Origin: Epiperipatus broadwayi | Taxonomy: Eukaryota; Onychophora; Udeonychophora; Euonychophora; Peripatidae | DNA: 64,000 nucleotides | Direction of reading: 5' to 3' | Assembly (NCBI GenBank): GCA_028023455.1 | Contig: JAQFVV010006271.1 | Span: 1,431,795 to 1,495,794, forward strand | In this document: positions 21,853 through 35,227 of the stretch, in pieces | Layout: each line of letters begins with the position of its first letter | Numbering within the stretch: the stretch's first letter is position 1 | Program-made: the position numbers and the translations under genes | The notes under the pieces: generated by a model | What the model saw: the letters and a program-made list of their open reading frames with translations, nothing else | Told to the model about the DNA's origin: nothing | The model's database searches: none

Positions 21853-24800
21853 ATAATTTCTTAAATTAGTAAAGATTAATAAAATGTATCATTTATAATA
21901 TTTTTGTTTAATATTAAAATAAATTGGGTATTAAATATTTATTATTATTTAAAATGATGACTCATAATTTTATTTCTAATTTTTAAAAGTACATAATTGG
22001 AAAATATGTAAATGAGTCTATATTCTGAAGATTTGTCAGCCAATCAAATTTGTTTTAAAAGAACAGGTATAAACACTGTGTGTAATTAAGTTGTTGTGGT
22101 TATTGTTTAAAAGTTATTGTTTTAAAATTATTATCGTGTTAAATAGTATCAGGTTATATTTAAGCTAACAGTCAATTATTTAAATTTTAATATAATTTTA
22201 TTTTTTAAAAAAAGGTTGAAAGAAATGTGTGAATAAATTTAATACACTTCATACTAGTGGTATATTCGAAATCTTAATTAGAATTCGTTGGTAAACTATG
22301 GAACAGAAACCTATGGTCTTATTATATGTGCAAAGATTAGTAATGAAGAACTGAAAATTATTTATTTAATTTTGCAGAGCATTTCAAAATTGCAATCGAA
22401 TATATTATCCACAGGTATAATACATATAGTAAATTTGTCTGTGTTTATAAAGCTAAAAACTTAAAAAAAATGTTATTCAAGGAAAAATTATCAGAAAAGA
22501 CTAAAAATGCAATTTACTTCTGAACTCTATAAAGAACATTCTAGATGATACTATAAAATATATTGCTCTCTCTATCTCTCTATAATATTGACATTATTTA
22601 TAAAAGATTATACTATTAAAAAAAAGAAATATATATCTTTGAAGCAAATTATATTTTAAACTTTTTGAAAGTATATAATTGTTAACAAAAGTTATGTTAA
22701 ATGGGTGAATATTTGAAAATAAAAACCTGCTGTTTTTTTTTAAAATTTGCTATGATTTAATTGCAAAGAAGAAGAAGAGAAATAGATAATAATAAAAATC
22801 TGATTATATCTGAAATGAATAACCTTTTGTATTTAAAACTTGGATTCATCTGTTTACTTTATATGTGCTTTATGGAAATATAAGTTGAAAATGGAAAGAC
22901 GTCTATTTTATCCTAGAATCAGTCTGCGTAGATGGGAGAAAATTACTTACTTTTTAAAAAATGGATTTTTGAAAGACTATTGAATAAATAAGTGTTTTCT
23001 TGAAAAGATTTACAGAAATGGACTGTCTTAAATATCTTTTTAAAACAGGATGAGCAATTTTTTTCAATAATTTTTACAAATTTTAAAGTCAATTTTTTTT
23101 TTTATTGTGATCTTACGCGCTGGAAAGGAGAGTTTGAATGAAAAAAGCTTTAGACAATATTTCTCACTTAGTAACCATGGAAAACCCCAATTTGTTAACA
23201 GAACTTTTATCAAAGGATTTTATATGAAGAGAAGAATATGTAACTTAAATTTTTTTTTTGTTAGATATTTATTATTTTAAAAAATATACTAACATTAGAA
23301 TTATAATTTATTATAGGTTACAGTAAAAGTTACATATTTTTAGGGACTTTTACTTTTTACAATATTAATGTTTAAATCTTTTAACAATTTTTTTAAAATT
23401 TTTTTTGAAAACATTTCTTTACAGTATATTAGTTTATGATGAGCACTGAATGAATGATATTTGTTATTTATATTTTATGTGAATTAGACCAGAAGACTAT
23501 TTAAGAGCGTGATTACATATGGTAAATCACCTAGGTAAATTAAATTGTTTTAATTATTATATATGTATTTTTTTTTTGAGAATTACTTGGATTTTTAAAT
23601 ATTCATCTTATATTACATGAATGAATGAACATATGTATGTGTGAGTTAATAACACATATAGACTTTTTTTTTTATTAAGAGATATAAGCTATGAATAAAA
23701 ATATGCATATATTTTTTATTTATAAAGTTCATTATAGCTTTATTAATTACCATAACTTTATATTATTCTTTGCTAAATAAAACATGTTATGTTTACTTTA
23801 AATATATGAATAGTGATTGAATATTTTAATCAAGTCATTTGTATTTGTGGCTAAGCTTAATTGTGTGAAACCATGACTTATAGTATTTATGATTGGATAA
23901 ATTAATGTGTTAATTTGTTTGTTATTGGGAAAATTGCTTAGTTTATTTTACGATGTTGATTATTTAAATCTATTTGAAATTTTTAGATAGCAGTAAATAG
24001 GGGAGTAAGGAATTAAAAAGGAAACCCTGGATGTTTATATTTGTAGGATGTGTTAAGAAGATAGGAAAATCAACCTATATTATGTCTAAGTAGTAGTTAT
24101 ACAAATACAGTTAATGTAGCCCTGTATTTTGTATTTATTTCCATGGACAGTGTTTGATATTTGTACTTAAATGTTTTGTAAGTGCTGAAAGAAAGTCTAG
24201 ACATTTTTTAAGGTATTAGATGTACCTGTTTCTTCACAGTTTTCCATATGGATTATTGAATTATTTTATACTATTGAGTCTTTACTCTAGTTATTCTTTC
24301 ATGCCCTATACATTATTTCACTATCTTAATTTCATTAGTAATGCATCGTGTAATCTAGTATTCTGAAAAAGAATAAAGAATAAACTTAGAATGATGGATT
24401 GTTTTAAAAGAATGCAAGATAGGTTTTGAATTAAGTAAAAATGCAAATGATATTGAATGTTAAATGCTGATGGTGAAATAAGAAAAGACTTATAATTATT
24501 GTTAATATTTTTTTTATAATTTTGATGATAAAGGAATCATAAATATTTCTAATGTTTTAATAATTTTTTAATATTTTATGATTTTTTTCATAAAACCATG
24601 ATATTTTTAAATAATGCATATTTACAAAGAAACATCAAACTGAGGAATGTGAAATGAATAATGTATGCTTATGTTTTTATCTGATAATTTTATATTTTAT
24701 GTTTTTGAACATAAATCACATCTTCTAAACTTAGAATGGTGCCAAGCAAATTTTTTTTAGTATATAAACAAGCATCGTTTTTGTCACTTTATATTTTAGT

Positions 24801-25489
24801 AATTTAGAAAAAACATATAACATATTTCGATTGACAAAATATTATGCTGTTTTATTTTTTTTATATTTTCTGGAAGTGAAGTAATATTTTCATACTCATT
24901 AAACTAGTAGTAAATATAATATAATATTGTAAGATAAATAATAAAATTTGAATAAGTATACATGATATGTATTTCTAAGTAAAAATTCATAAGCCGGAGT
25001 GAAGGTAACTAACTATTGATGATTTTTTAGATTGAAAATCTGTAACCTGATCTTTTCTTTAGTTTTAATTTTGTAGATATTATGTTTTTTTTTTAAATTT
25101 TAATATCATATTTGTTAGTTTTTTTTATTAAAGATTGTAAATATTTTGTACATAATTGATTTTTTAAAAAATAGAATAAATTAGTCAAAGTTGTTTTATA
25201 GAACTTGTTATCAGTGTCATTATTGAATCCATTCACTTTCATAAGATTTGATCCGCAGAACTCAGAAATAAACACATATCATATTTTGCACATTATAATT
25301 ATTAGAAATTTACTTAATGATGTCAATTATTATTCAGAATATGATACAGAAATATCACCTAGTATAATATTATTTTTAGTCATAATTTATTACTTTAATT
25401 GCTGCAATATAATTAAGTATATTTTTTATTGCCACATATTCAGATTATACCATACTTTTTATATGCCCTGTGATAAATAAAAGAATTGG
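21853..25489. other. AT-rich stretch, no gene seen
   Basis: Only short open frames without recognisable similarity. A (CT)n-like run lies near 22,565-22,580 and several T runs occur. A 91-codon frame at 25,205-25,480 is hydrophobic and low complexity. Confidence 0.6.
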
Positions 25490-25643
25490 ATGATGATTAT
25501 TATTATTATTATTCTTATTATTGTTGTTGTTGTTGTTATTGTCATTATTATTAGTGACCAGATTATTAAATAATATATATAGTACCAATTGTTAGTTAAA
25601 TAAAGTGTCGGAATATTATTTATTACTATCTTTTTTTTTTATT

Positions 25644-25718
<75 letters not shown>

Positions 25719-25745
25719 GTTGTTGTTGTTGTTGTTGTTGTTTAG
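25490..25745 (+). repeat. Compound (TTA)n / (TTG)n microsatellite
   Basis: TTA/ATT repeats at 25,497-25,550 and a long pure (TTA)n tract from about 25,650 to 25,718, changing to (TTG)n through 25,741. The same order (TTA then TTG) occurs in both blocks. Confidence 0.95.
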
Positions 25746-26038
25746 GTGTAGTTAAGAGTGATGCAAAATCTCTCATTATACTTGGCTACATGATATTATA
25801 AATTAAATGAATGATTTTATTTAAAGAATCTGAGATGCTTATATTTTTAATAACAACATCCAATATATTAGTGACATCAGAGAAATACCTGACTCACTAT
25901 CTATTTCCATCAACAGTTCTTTTCCACAAAGCCATATATTCATCATAAATTGATTAGGGACTTGGGTGCCCATGTTTTTAACCATAGAGTAACTTCCTCT
26001 ATTTCTTTGTATAGGTAATTTACTTCTGCAAATATGAG

Positions 26039-26753
26039 CTAAATGTCATTTTTGTCCCCATTAAAACATGTCTCTTTACGCCACCTACATTTTTTTGAGA
26101 TGTGGCCTCTTTTACCAAAACAAAAACATGTTACACTAACATTCTTAGTTTTCTCAGCTTTCAATGACACAGAATTTTTCTGTTCTGTTTTAAACACACT
26201 CATTCTAGAGTTTTCAACCCTATGTGTGCTAAAAACCTGAACTTTTTCAAATGTTAACTCATATGCTATGCCTTTCTTAATGGCCATCTTGTGCCATAAT
26301 CTCAGGTTTTGTGAGAAATTGCTGCCTGAGCCTATTGTCAGACATTCCACATAGTAACTGGTCCATGTGTATTTAATCCACAAACTCACCATACCAACAA
26401 CCTTTGGACAATTCCCTAAGAGTTGTGTTATATGTTATAATTTTATCACCTTTCAGATGCTTCCTTCTTCGCAGGGTTAAGCAAGCTATATGCCATGACA
26501 GACAAGAACTGAAATGATTATTTAATTTCTCTGATAGAGCCTCAAACTTTACTTTCTCAATAATAGATATTTAAAACAATGTATTTATGACTTCTATTAC
26601 TTTAATATCTAACATGAGTGACACTACTTTCCTTTTGTTATCTTCAATTCCATTCAATATAAAGAACTTCTGTAATTGTATAATATACAATAGCCACTCA
26701 GACACATTGCTAACCTTGAATTCATGTATATTATTCTGCCCAAAAGCACTCAT
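26039..26753 (-). pseudogene. Gypsy-type gag remnant
   Basis: Reading the minus strand from 26,753: MSAFGQNNIHEFKVSNVSEW..YIIQLQKFFILNGI fits the start of a Gypsy gag capsid (F...W..Y..Q...FF..N.I). After a stop near 26,571 the reading continues with a capsid-like stretch (REL-K-C-YGEFVD, then DQLLCGMSD-RLRQ) to about 26,310. The final open frame (26,392-26,039) ends in a CCHC zinc knuckle in which the second cysteine is replaced: CFCFGKRGHISKKC. Zinc knuckles bind the packaged RNA. It has at least two breaks and no pol downstream. It is a different family from the gag at 9.4-13.7 kb. Confidence 0.7.
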
Positions 26754-27480
26754 GACTAATTACTGAACAATTAGCCTTACTACTAACTTTTCTGAGTATA
26801 ATTCTGTACTTTTCTCCCTAAGTTCAAAAAGCTGAATGCCAGAAGCTTACTAATGACTTAAACATTTTTTTATTTCCCTAAGTTCAAACAACAACTGACA
26901 ATAATTTGACTTTTTAAACGTATCCACTATTCACAGGTTCAATGCGACTGTGCTAATAATTTGTTGTGTCCCCAAGTATGACTGAGCGATCAGCAAACAA
27001 ATATACAATAAAACTCGACAAAATGACAGCACATATATATTTAGCAATAATAATTTATTAACAATTAAGAAAGATAATTATAATATTGATCTTTAACACT
27101 AATATAAAGTCTGCACTTTGGAGAGCTTAATTCACTGGTTGATTACTGAATAGCAACTACTGTTTGTATAATTAATGAAAAGCTATTAATTAACTTTATC
27201 TTCACTATGGTCTATAGGCTTTATAGCACATCTGTTAAGAGCCTCTTGAGGCATTCAAAATAATAATAAAACCCAGATGGTCTGTTAAAATTACTAGTCA
27301 GTATAGTGACCTACAAGAGCCAAGATCCTGGGACTGAAATCCTTCGATGATGATCTTCATTGCTCATCAATTCGTGGGCACATTAGCAGTAGCAGCCACC
27401 ACAGAAAAAGTCCACAATTCTTTTCTCTAGCTTTTTATATCCATCTCTTCCTTTCTTTCTCTTATCTTTTCTGGTGTAAA
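26754..27480 (-). repeat. Probable 5' LTR/leader of the gag remnant
   Basis: Directly upstream (minus strand) of the gag start. On the minus strand there is TATAAAAAGC near 27,440, then about 400 bp ending near 26,985 in TCGCTCAGTCA followed by TTGGGGACACAAC, which could be an LTR end plus primer-binding site. No second LTR copy was found, so the boundary is not confirmed. Confidence 0.35.
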
Positions 27481-30097
27481 TTCTTTTGGCTTTAATTAAT
27501 CAGTTGCTTAATTAGTTTACGCACTATTTAGAGTTTGTTATCATACCATGAAATTCCTTTTAGCTTTTTAATTATACAATTAAATACTCTCTCAGGAATT
27601 TATCTCCATGTACAGTAATTTATAATGTTTATAATATTAATTAATCTTAGAAATTTATTTCCATATCTGTGAGATTTTAGATCTATACAATTAATTAGTG
27701 CCTAAGGAATGCATTTCCATATAAGGTAATTTATAAGGTCTATTCCATTAATTAATATATACATGCGTCTATGTTTATTTAAACTACGTTTAATTGAAAC
27801 ATTTCCTTTCAACGATTTATTTATTAGTATTCTTAAGTTTAAAATATTATTGAATATTTTGCGGCAGTAATTAATTAAATTATCTTTTGTTTTTTTAATG
27901 TAATTGTTAGTTAATATAGCATTCAGTTTATTATTTATTGTTTTTTGTAGCTTTTGTTTTACTATTTAATATAGATTAAGAAGTTTTACTGTGAAATAAT
28001 TTGTAATGAAAAAAGGGCATTAACACAATATGTTGCAAGAATTCACCAAGACATAGTTATATAGTTATTGTGGATTTAAAAGAAAATAAACTTCAATAGA
28101 ATAATTTATTCTAGTTAAATTGTCAACACAAAAGATGTCAATTAACTTATCTGATTAAAAGTGACATTTTTTCTTTTATATTGATATGAACCGGAGAATT
28201 AATTGCAAACTCAATTTGTATCACATTATAGAACTAATTTGTTTTTCTTTCTCTATATGCTGATCAAAATTGGCACAAGTCTAGTGGAAATATCTTAGGA
28301 AATTGTCAAGCACTAGTCCAAAATGTGCCAGAAAATTCAGATGGTGGGGTGAATCAACTTCTATTCAAAGAGTCGAAGACAAGTTTTCTAGCCACAGGAA
28401 AAACAATGTAATCATAATATGCCCTATTCATCTAAAAATGACAATGCATAAATAAACAACAAGAATCATGGAATTAAAATAGATAATCTAGTAATGTTTA
28501 TTTGAAGCAGTGATGGATAGATCCACTCTAGTTCTCATCATTGAAAAAAGGTCAGACATAGGTTAATTAATTCAGTTTGATAAATGGCTAGATTACATAA
28601 ATTCAAATATGGGAGGATACCATCATTTATCATAAATTACCAGATATATTATATAAATCCAGTGATTAATACACTATACTTTATTTAATGCTCTTGATCC
28701 CAAACTTTTAAGGACTATGGTAGACCCACATTGATAATTTTTCTAGTTCCACTTGGATTACTTCTGCTTGAAAAATTTAAGACAAAATATGAATTAAAAC
28801 TTATTCATTGCATTCTTCAGTTATATTCAAAATACTTTTCACAGATACAATTATTATTAATTTGAAATTAGATTCATTACTTGTATTGCAATTATTTAAA
28901 TTGGAATAATAATTAAATGGCTTTATTGATCACATGTTCATGAGAAGTTCAAGCATCACAAATGCCAGAAATAGAATCGATTCAAGAATCTTCTTCAGAA
29001 TATGATAGAATACCAACTGTGCAAAACTGCATAGGACATTTAAATTCTTATGGATTGTATTCCAACATCATTAATATAAACCCTTTTTATTTAAAAAACT
29101 TCTATTCTCCAAACAAAATTTCAATTGTAAGCTTTATTCTTTTAGTATAAATAAATTAGTTTGCACACGCATTTACAAACAAAATTAAAGAAAGCAAAAT
29201 ATAGAAATATCTATAAATTAATAAGACTAATCTCAGTGAGCTGTCTGCTTATGATACTTAATTTTAGCACAGTTTGAACTTACAATATGATAAATGATAT
29301 TCAGTGGAGTCACAAACTATGCTGTATCTAATTACATGACTTCAATTATACATTATCCAAGAAAAATGTAAACAAATTAACAAAAATATAAATAAACAAA
29401 TAAAAAGACCTTTAAAATTTCCAAATTTTGTAATATTTAAGCAGCCTTTTTTAAAAAACTTTTGGGCACCATACATGATTATATACATTAATAAAATTGC
29501 TTACTTTATGATGAAAGCATGTATATTTTATTTTTCCTTTAGTATCCTTTCTGAATTTGATGTGCAGTATTCTACATAATAAATTATTTTCTAAAAATAA
29601 TACTTAAAGATAACAGGGGCTTAATAAAAACAAAAATTATTGAAAAGAAAAAAATCATCTAGTTTTTTTCTTCTTATTTTTCTTGCTTCAGTAAATGCAT
29701 GAGTAAATACACAGTAAATAGATGTAAATGTATGCTTCTCAATTTTTTATTAATAATTATATTATTTTTTATAATTTTATTAATACACACATATAAAAAG
29801 CATCTGTGTTATATACATATTGTGCTGAAAAGTAATGTATTTACATTTGCAATTCAATAAACATAAGTATTCTATTCTAATCAATATTTATCAACAAAAA
29901 GTGAGCTTTTTTATGCATTGAACATTAAGGGGACTTGGAACAAAATATAACATAGTTCATGACTCCACAATATTTTTAAATCTGAAAAATTTACAAATCT
30001 ACACGAGAAAAAAACTCTGGAACCAGGGATTTTATATTAATTATATTTTACTTTTTTATTTTTTGATTTGAAAAAGTTTTTAAACAAATAATTATAC
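27481..30097. other. AT-rich stretch without recognised gene
   Basis: No similarity recognised. A 62-codon open frame at 28,962-29,150 (+) starts MPEIESIQESSSEYDR; its serine/glutamate-rich start is protein-like but there is no supporting context. The remainder is simple AT-rich sequence. Confidence 0.5.
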
Positions 30098-30105
30098 TTA
30101 ATTTT
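30098..30105 (+). repeat. Merlin target-site duplication, left
   Basis: TTAATTTT, identical to 31,724-31,731. Merlin elements create 8-9 bp duplications. Confidence 0.9.
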
Positions 30106-30322
30106 GGTAAAACTGACTTATAGCTACCCGAACCATTCGCCCTCTATTTTGAAAAAACTTAACTACTTTTTCCCCTCTAATAACTGTATCCAAATTTAAT
30201 AAGTGTATGTAACTATATCTAAGTGTAAATGTTAATAAAAAAAAAAAGAAAAAAAAAACTTACATTTACTGCGTATTTTTCACTTATAGCGGTCTTCGCT
30301 GTATATATAACTGTAAATAAAT
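30106..30322 (+). repeat. Merlin left terminal inverted repeat (~217 bp)
   Basis: Near-perfect reverse complement of about 31,505-31,723, including an internal A-rich run that differs slightly in length between arms. A third, degenerate copy of the inner half (TTACATTT..TGCGTA.TTTTCACTT..CTGTATATATAACT) lies at about 30,410-30,520, so the subterminal part has been duplicated. Confidence 0.9.
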
Positions 30323-30686
30323 TAACTATAAATAGAATGGAGATAGACACAATTCGAAAGATCTAACTTTAATCAGTTTATCTAACAAAAAATAAACTCT
30401 GTCTAAATGGAAATATTAATAAATAAAAAAGGAATAAAACTTACATTTTTATGCGTACTTTTCACTTGGAATGTACATCTAGCGATCTTTACTGTATATA
30501 TAACTATAAATAAAGTATATCTAACTATAAATGTACTTTTTACACGAAGATTAATAAATAAAATGGATGTAAGAAAACTTACTTTTTTAGACTGTATTTA
30601 GTCTAAGTCCCTGCTGTAAAAATTATGAACTACTGTACTTTTGTCACGTGACAAATTCTGAACTACTTCAGTTTTTTTTATAAATA

Positions 30687-31440
30687 ATGGCAACTAGAGT
30701 GGCTATCTCGACAATAGTGCCTCCAAATGAAATTATGAATGTTTCGGATGTTCTGGCAGAAAGTTGGAATACTCGTCGTCTGATAGAGCAGTTGCAAACT
30801 GTGGAATTGACCATGAAGTGGCTTGCCAGGAGGCGTCTGCTAGAGAACAGCATGGTCTGTCTGTGTTGTAACATCCAATGTTCGCTGGTAAAATATTCGG
30901 CCAGCATAGATGGTGTCAGATGGAAATGCAAAATGTGCCAACAATGTACAGCAGTAAGAAGTGGCTCATTTTTTTTCCACAGCCATCTGTGTTTGAACAC
31001 CATTGTTCACATAGCATTTTGCTGGTCGTTGGGTGTTCGGTGGAATAGAAAGAGGCTCAAAAAAGTGTTTCCTATCTGAAATTGCAGACAGATCGGCTGA
31101 CACCCTGGAAGCACTGATCCAGCAACACATTTTGCCTGGAACCCATATTATCAGCGACGGATGGCGTGCATATAACAATATTAGTGGTCTTTCCAATGGT
31201 GTCTATCTCCACAATGTCGTCGTCCATCAACACAACTTTGTTGACCCGGATGACGAGGATATACACACCAATAATGTTGAAAATCTGTGGATGAGAGCAA
31301 AGCGTAAGCTAAAATACCAATTTGGGACAAGCAGACCTTTGTTCTCATCCTACCTGCAGGAATTTTCTTTTAGAAATCTGCACGCACACGACGACCTTTT
31401 CGTATATTTCCTCGTTTGTGTGGCTTCCTACTACTCCTAA
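30687..31440 (+). pseudogene. ISXO2-like (Merlin) transposase, internally deleted
   Basis: The first frame (ATG 30,687) gives the N-terminal region with the CLCC...CKMCQQC zinc-ribbon-like cysteines and the RSGSFFFHSHL motif that precedes the catalytic core. At about 31,025-31,040 it passes, with a frame change, into a second frame to the stop at 31,440, giving WVFGGIERGSKKCF, then HIISDGWRAY (second catalytic Asp), then HTNNVENLWMRAKRKLK (catalytic Glu) and QFGTSR...SYLQEF. In full-length relatives a segment with the first catalytic Asp lies between the 'FFHSHL' region and 'WVFGG'; here those parts are nearly adjacent, so that Asp is missing. DDE chemistry needs all three residues, so the product should be catalytically dead. 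Confidence 0.88.
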
Positions 31441-31504
31441 AAATATAAGTTCGTATTTTTGTTATTTATTCTTCTTTATGTAAAAAGATTTAGAGTTAAT
31501 ATAC

Positions 31505-31723
31505 GTCATTTATTTACAGTTCTATATACAGCAAAGACCGCTATAAGTGAAAAATACGCATGTAAATGTAAGTATTTTTTTCTTTTTTTTTTATTAACAT
31601 TTACACTTAGATATAGTTACATACACTTATTAAATTTGGATACAGTTATTAGAGGGGAAAAAGTAGTTAAGTTTTTTCAAAATAGAGGGCGAATGGTTCG
31701 GGTAGCTATAAGTCAGTTTTACC
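31505..31723 (-). repeat. Merlin right terminal inverted repeat
   Basis: Inverted copy of 30,106-30,322, starting about 65 bp after the transposase stop; it ends AGTCAGTTTTACC. Confidence 0.9.
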
Positions 31724-31731
31724 TTAATTTT
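31724..31731 (+). repeat. Merlin target-site duplication, right
   Basis: TTAATTTT, identical to 30,098-30,105. Confidence 0.9.
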
Positions 31732-34700
31732 TTATACTTTAATTTTTATATTGCTTTTGTTTAACACTAATTGTTGCTTCTTCATTTTCTATGGATTACT
31801 TTTATTGCTTTTCTTGTCACATCTTTGCTTCTATTGATATAGAGTCACCTGGTGGTAGATTATGAAATTTAAGATAGATCACATATTGCACTAATTATTT
31901 TTCATTGTTAGTATTTAATGACAGTGGCTAAAAAACCCTATCTATGCTTCTAATTATTTTATCCTTTTGTATTTTTTTCCTAATAGAGTTTGGAGAATTT
32001 ATTTTACACAAATAATTACAGTCTATAAAAAATGGTGACTAGCTGACTAGTGAATTGAAAATCTCTGGGCAATTAACTGATTGACATCACTAGAATGTAA
32101 GTTTTTCTAATGTTTCCTTTTCATTTCACTCTTCCACTACCACTGCATGTTTTTGTTCTTTTATAACTTGGCATGTTGCACTATATGTAAACTACAGTCA
32201 ATTGGAAAAAAAATTATAGTAAACATTCTTTGATACAAATTGCATATTTGTATATAAATCACTTTTTAATATTCTATAATGATAGAAGTATTAAATATAT
32301 AGCTAGCTTTTACATGAACTTCTAAATGTATTCCATAAATTCTAAGACTCATACAGATGTGTTTAGTAATAAAAATTATTCCATCTCGTATCTCTACATG
32401 TAAATAGAGGATAATTCCAAATGATATTGTTAAAACAGATCTTCAGACAAATTGTTTTCCTTTATAGTTATTTTTTACCAGCGGATAGTGCATTTTAATA
32501 ATGCATAAAAATTAAATGCTGATGTATACTGAATGCAATTATCTGTAAAAATGAAAATACAAAAGAATAATCAATTTATCTGCAGTATATATTTCTTATG
32601 TCAGCCAAATTACCATGTTATGCAATACAGTGACTTACTTATTTCATTCACCTTTTAGTTTCAAAGTATTTACTTTCTTAATTAATTAGTTTTTTTTACT
32701 TATTAGCACATGTTTTTACATACTTTGTTCAATTTATTATTTATTACTCCCAAATTGCAAATAAAAATTCTATTTAAATTATTATAATGGAATTTTGATT
32801 GATGTTAGAAATGTATAAAGTAAGTAAATTTATTAATTTTTGGTAATTACATTCATATAAATAAATACCTTTAGTATATATCATAATTTAATTTCTTATA
32901 GAAAATACTAATCAATTAACGCTTATAAATCCGAAACAATTTCCATGTAAAACAATATCCAAATTAATTATAAACACATGAAAAAATGAATATACTTTTT
33001 ATTGACATCTAATTTTTTAATAGATTCATAGACTAAACAGTGACAGTTGCAAGAGCAGAATTTAATGAGATGGAATGCATTAGCTCCATTTTAATCAGTT
33101 TAAATTTGCATTTTTAAGACAGGGAAATAACTAGTCATTTTAATAACTTTGCAATTGCACTAACCATAATATATTATATATAAGAAATTAAGTACACCAC
33201 TAAATTAGATCCTGTTCCAAGTAATTACTCACCAATTATTATTTACAAATCCATCACAATTTTCATATCCTGGTAGTTGTTATTGTTTGTTACATATCCG
33301 TTTAAGAACTTAGATATCAGATGGTAGGTGGGTCCAATTTTCATCTATTTATAGCTAAATCATGTGGAATAAAAATTATGCTGGATATATAAATGCTGAT
33401 TGATATTTGCTTTATGTAGGATCCAGTTTAATGCTACATTTGGTTCTTCTATTTTAATGTTTTATTGATTGTTTTATTATTCCTTTATAATTATACTCAT
33501 TCTAATAATAATAAATTTTATCAAAATTAAAATTTCTTATCATTAATTATTTTACTTGGAAAATATATTCATAGTAAAAAGTGATTATAGTAAAGAACAT
33601 ACTAAATCAGCAGTGCATTGAAACTTATGGTCATTTTTAATAGTTGTCCTGATATAGTAAAATAATAATCTCAGTTTAGTCAATTTAATGACACTGTTGA
33701 TCTTAATCTGTCATTAGAATACTCAAATGTCACATGACCCTTCAGGTAACTAACTAACTTAGTCACATTTTTGTCACCTAAAAACATTCAAATCAATAAC
33801 TTAAAATTTCAAACATTAATTTGCCTAACTACTGGCTGGTATCAATTATATAGAAGACTAACAATTAGAATGATTAATTACTGTTGTCAAATGCATGTTA
33901 AGAAATAAGATAGAGTCTGTCTATTACATTGTTTGTATGAGCCCAGCATTTATAAAAATATGACATCTTAACACAAATATTAAAGGATGTATTATATTAC
34001 TGTTGAGTTTTGTTTTATAGTTAATACATATATACACTTATTTCAACAACCCAAATTAATTTGGAAACATTTCAATATGGTTCGGGTCTTCTCAAATTAA
34101 AGTTAGGTGATTTTAAATATTTTCAGATTTAATTAATTATTTTTTATAAAGTTATATTTCTTATGGTGTTTAGATATTGTAAACTGTCCAATATTATTTA
34201 ATAGCTGTATAATTATTTTTAAGTTTATATTACAAGTTTATACCAAGCAAGAATGAAATTGATTCTACAAACATGTTTAACAAATGGACTATTTATTTAA
34301 TGATACGTTCTAATACATATATCCATTCCAGTCTTATGACATATATAAATGAGAATAACAATAATACTATAAAAAAGACTCTATACTATATATATATTGC
34401 ACATCTCATTTTTTCACCCTAAAATTAAAAGAAAATATTCAGATATAAGAAGGTAAATAGAACATATTTATAAAAATTAAGTTTCCACTTAATAAATCTC
34501 AGACTAATAATATTAATATCATTAGATAACTTGGTTTCAGCTTGCACATGATAAAATACCATTATATTTCACTATTTATATATGTATAGGTGTCAGGTGT
34601 AATAAAAGAAACAGTTTCATTATTTTTGTTATTAGAGTATACAGATAACATTTATAACAGAGTCTGAAAGCATTTTATATAGGATATATTTATAGAACAT

Positions 34701-34960
34701 TTGAAAAATGTAAAATATTACAACATATTTTCCAGAGAGAAGAACTGAATATCCTCTGAAATGTAGGAAAAGATATTCACTCACAGTTTAATAAAAATCA
34801 GCAAAGACTTAATAATATTTGCATCATTTTATTAAAAACTATGTGAGATCTGTGTCCCATTTTTATGCTTCACAAGCTATTATTTGATTGTGATATATAT
34901 ATAATATTAAATATTTGTAAATACAGTAACTTAATAATTAAAAAATATTTTATCCACTTA
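31732..34960. other. AT-rich stretch, no gene seen
   Basis: No ORF of note on either strand and no repeat pair recognised; simple AT-rich sequence throughout. Confidence 0.6.
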
Positions 34961-34997
34961 GGAGTGCTTTCGATTATCCCAGTAATCTGTGTCAACT
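34961..34997 (-). ncRNA. Hammerhead-like stem-loop beside PLE fragment
   Basis: On the minus strand GATTA-(6)-TAATC is followed by GAAAGCACTCC. It is preceded by GTTGACAC, as in the homologous stretch at 2322-2360 (GTTGACAA). The stem is fully paired, but the CTGANGA box is not intact, so cleavage activity is doubtful. Confidence 0.35.
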
Positions 34998-35011
34998 AAA
35001 GCTTTGAAATG

Positions 35012-35140
35012 CTAACTTCCCCACAATTTCATGATCTTAACATTTGTTGCTTGCCTGTTAATTAAGTCATGTTTATGTTTGTATATTAGCATAGCTTCCT
35101 TTATCTTTCTTTTATTGTACACTCTACAAGTGCTCATCTA
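35012..35140 (-). pseudogene. PLE GIY-YIG C-terminal fragment
   Basis: The minus strand encodes KRKIKEAMLIYKHKHDLINR followed by QATNVKIMKLWGS and a stop at 35,012-35,014. This lines up with the C-terminus of the PLE at 2180-2260 (KIKEAMLI...LINRQAANIKI..LW). Upstream of about 35,140 the frame hits stops. It is a short 5'-truncated copy of the same PLE family on the opposite strand. Confidence 0.75.
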
Positions 35141-35227
35141 ATTCCTTTCTGTCTATCGTATATACATTGTGCTATACAATTGCAATCCATATTCTTATTT
35201 TTCAAGTCACCTATTCTATATTTGACT

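Larger units (their letters stand above)
30106..31723 (+). mobile_element. Merlin-superfamily DNA transposon (1618 bp)
   Basis: Bounded by perfect 8 bp duplications and by terminal inverted repeats beginning GGTAAAACTGACTTATAGC. It contains an ISXO2-like transposase frame in the forward direction. Merlin is the eukaryotic counterpart of bacterial IS1016/ISXO2 and moves by cut and paste with a DDE transposase acting on its terminal repeats. Ends and target duplications are intact, suggesting recent movement. The transposase is internally deleted, so this copy would need a transposase supplied by another element. Confidence 0.92.

Noticed and set aside
30966-31266. Minus-strand frames across the Merlin transposase
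   Set aside because: Antisense shadows of the transposase coding region.
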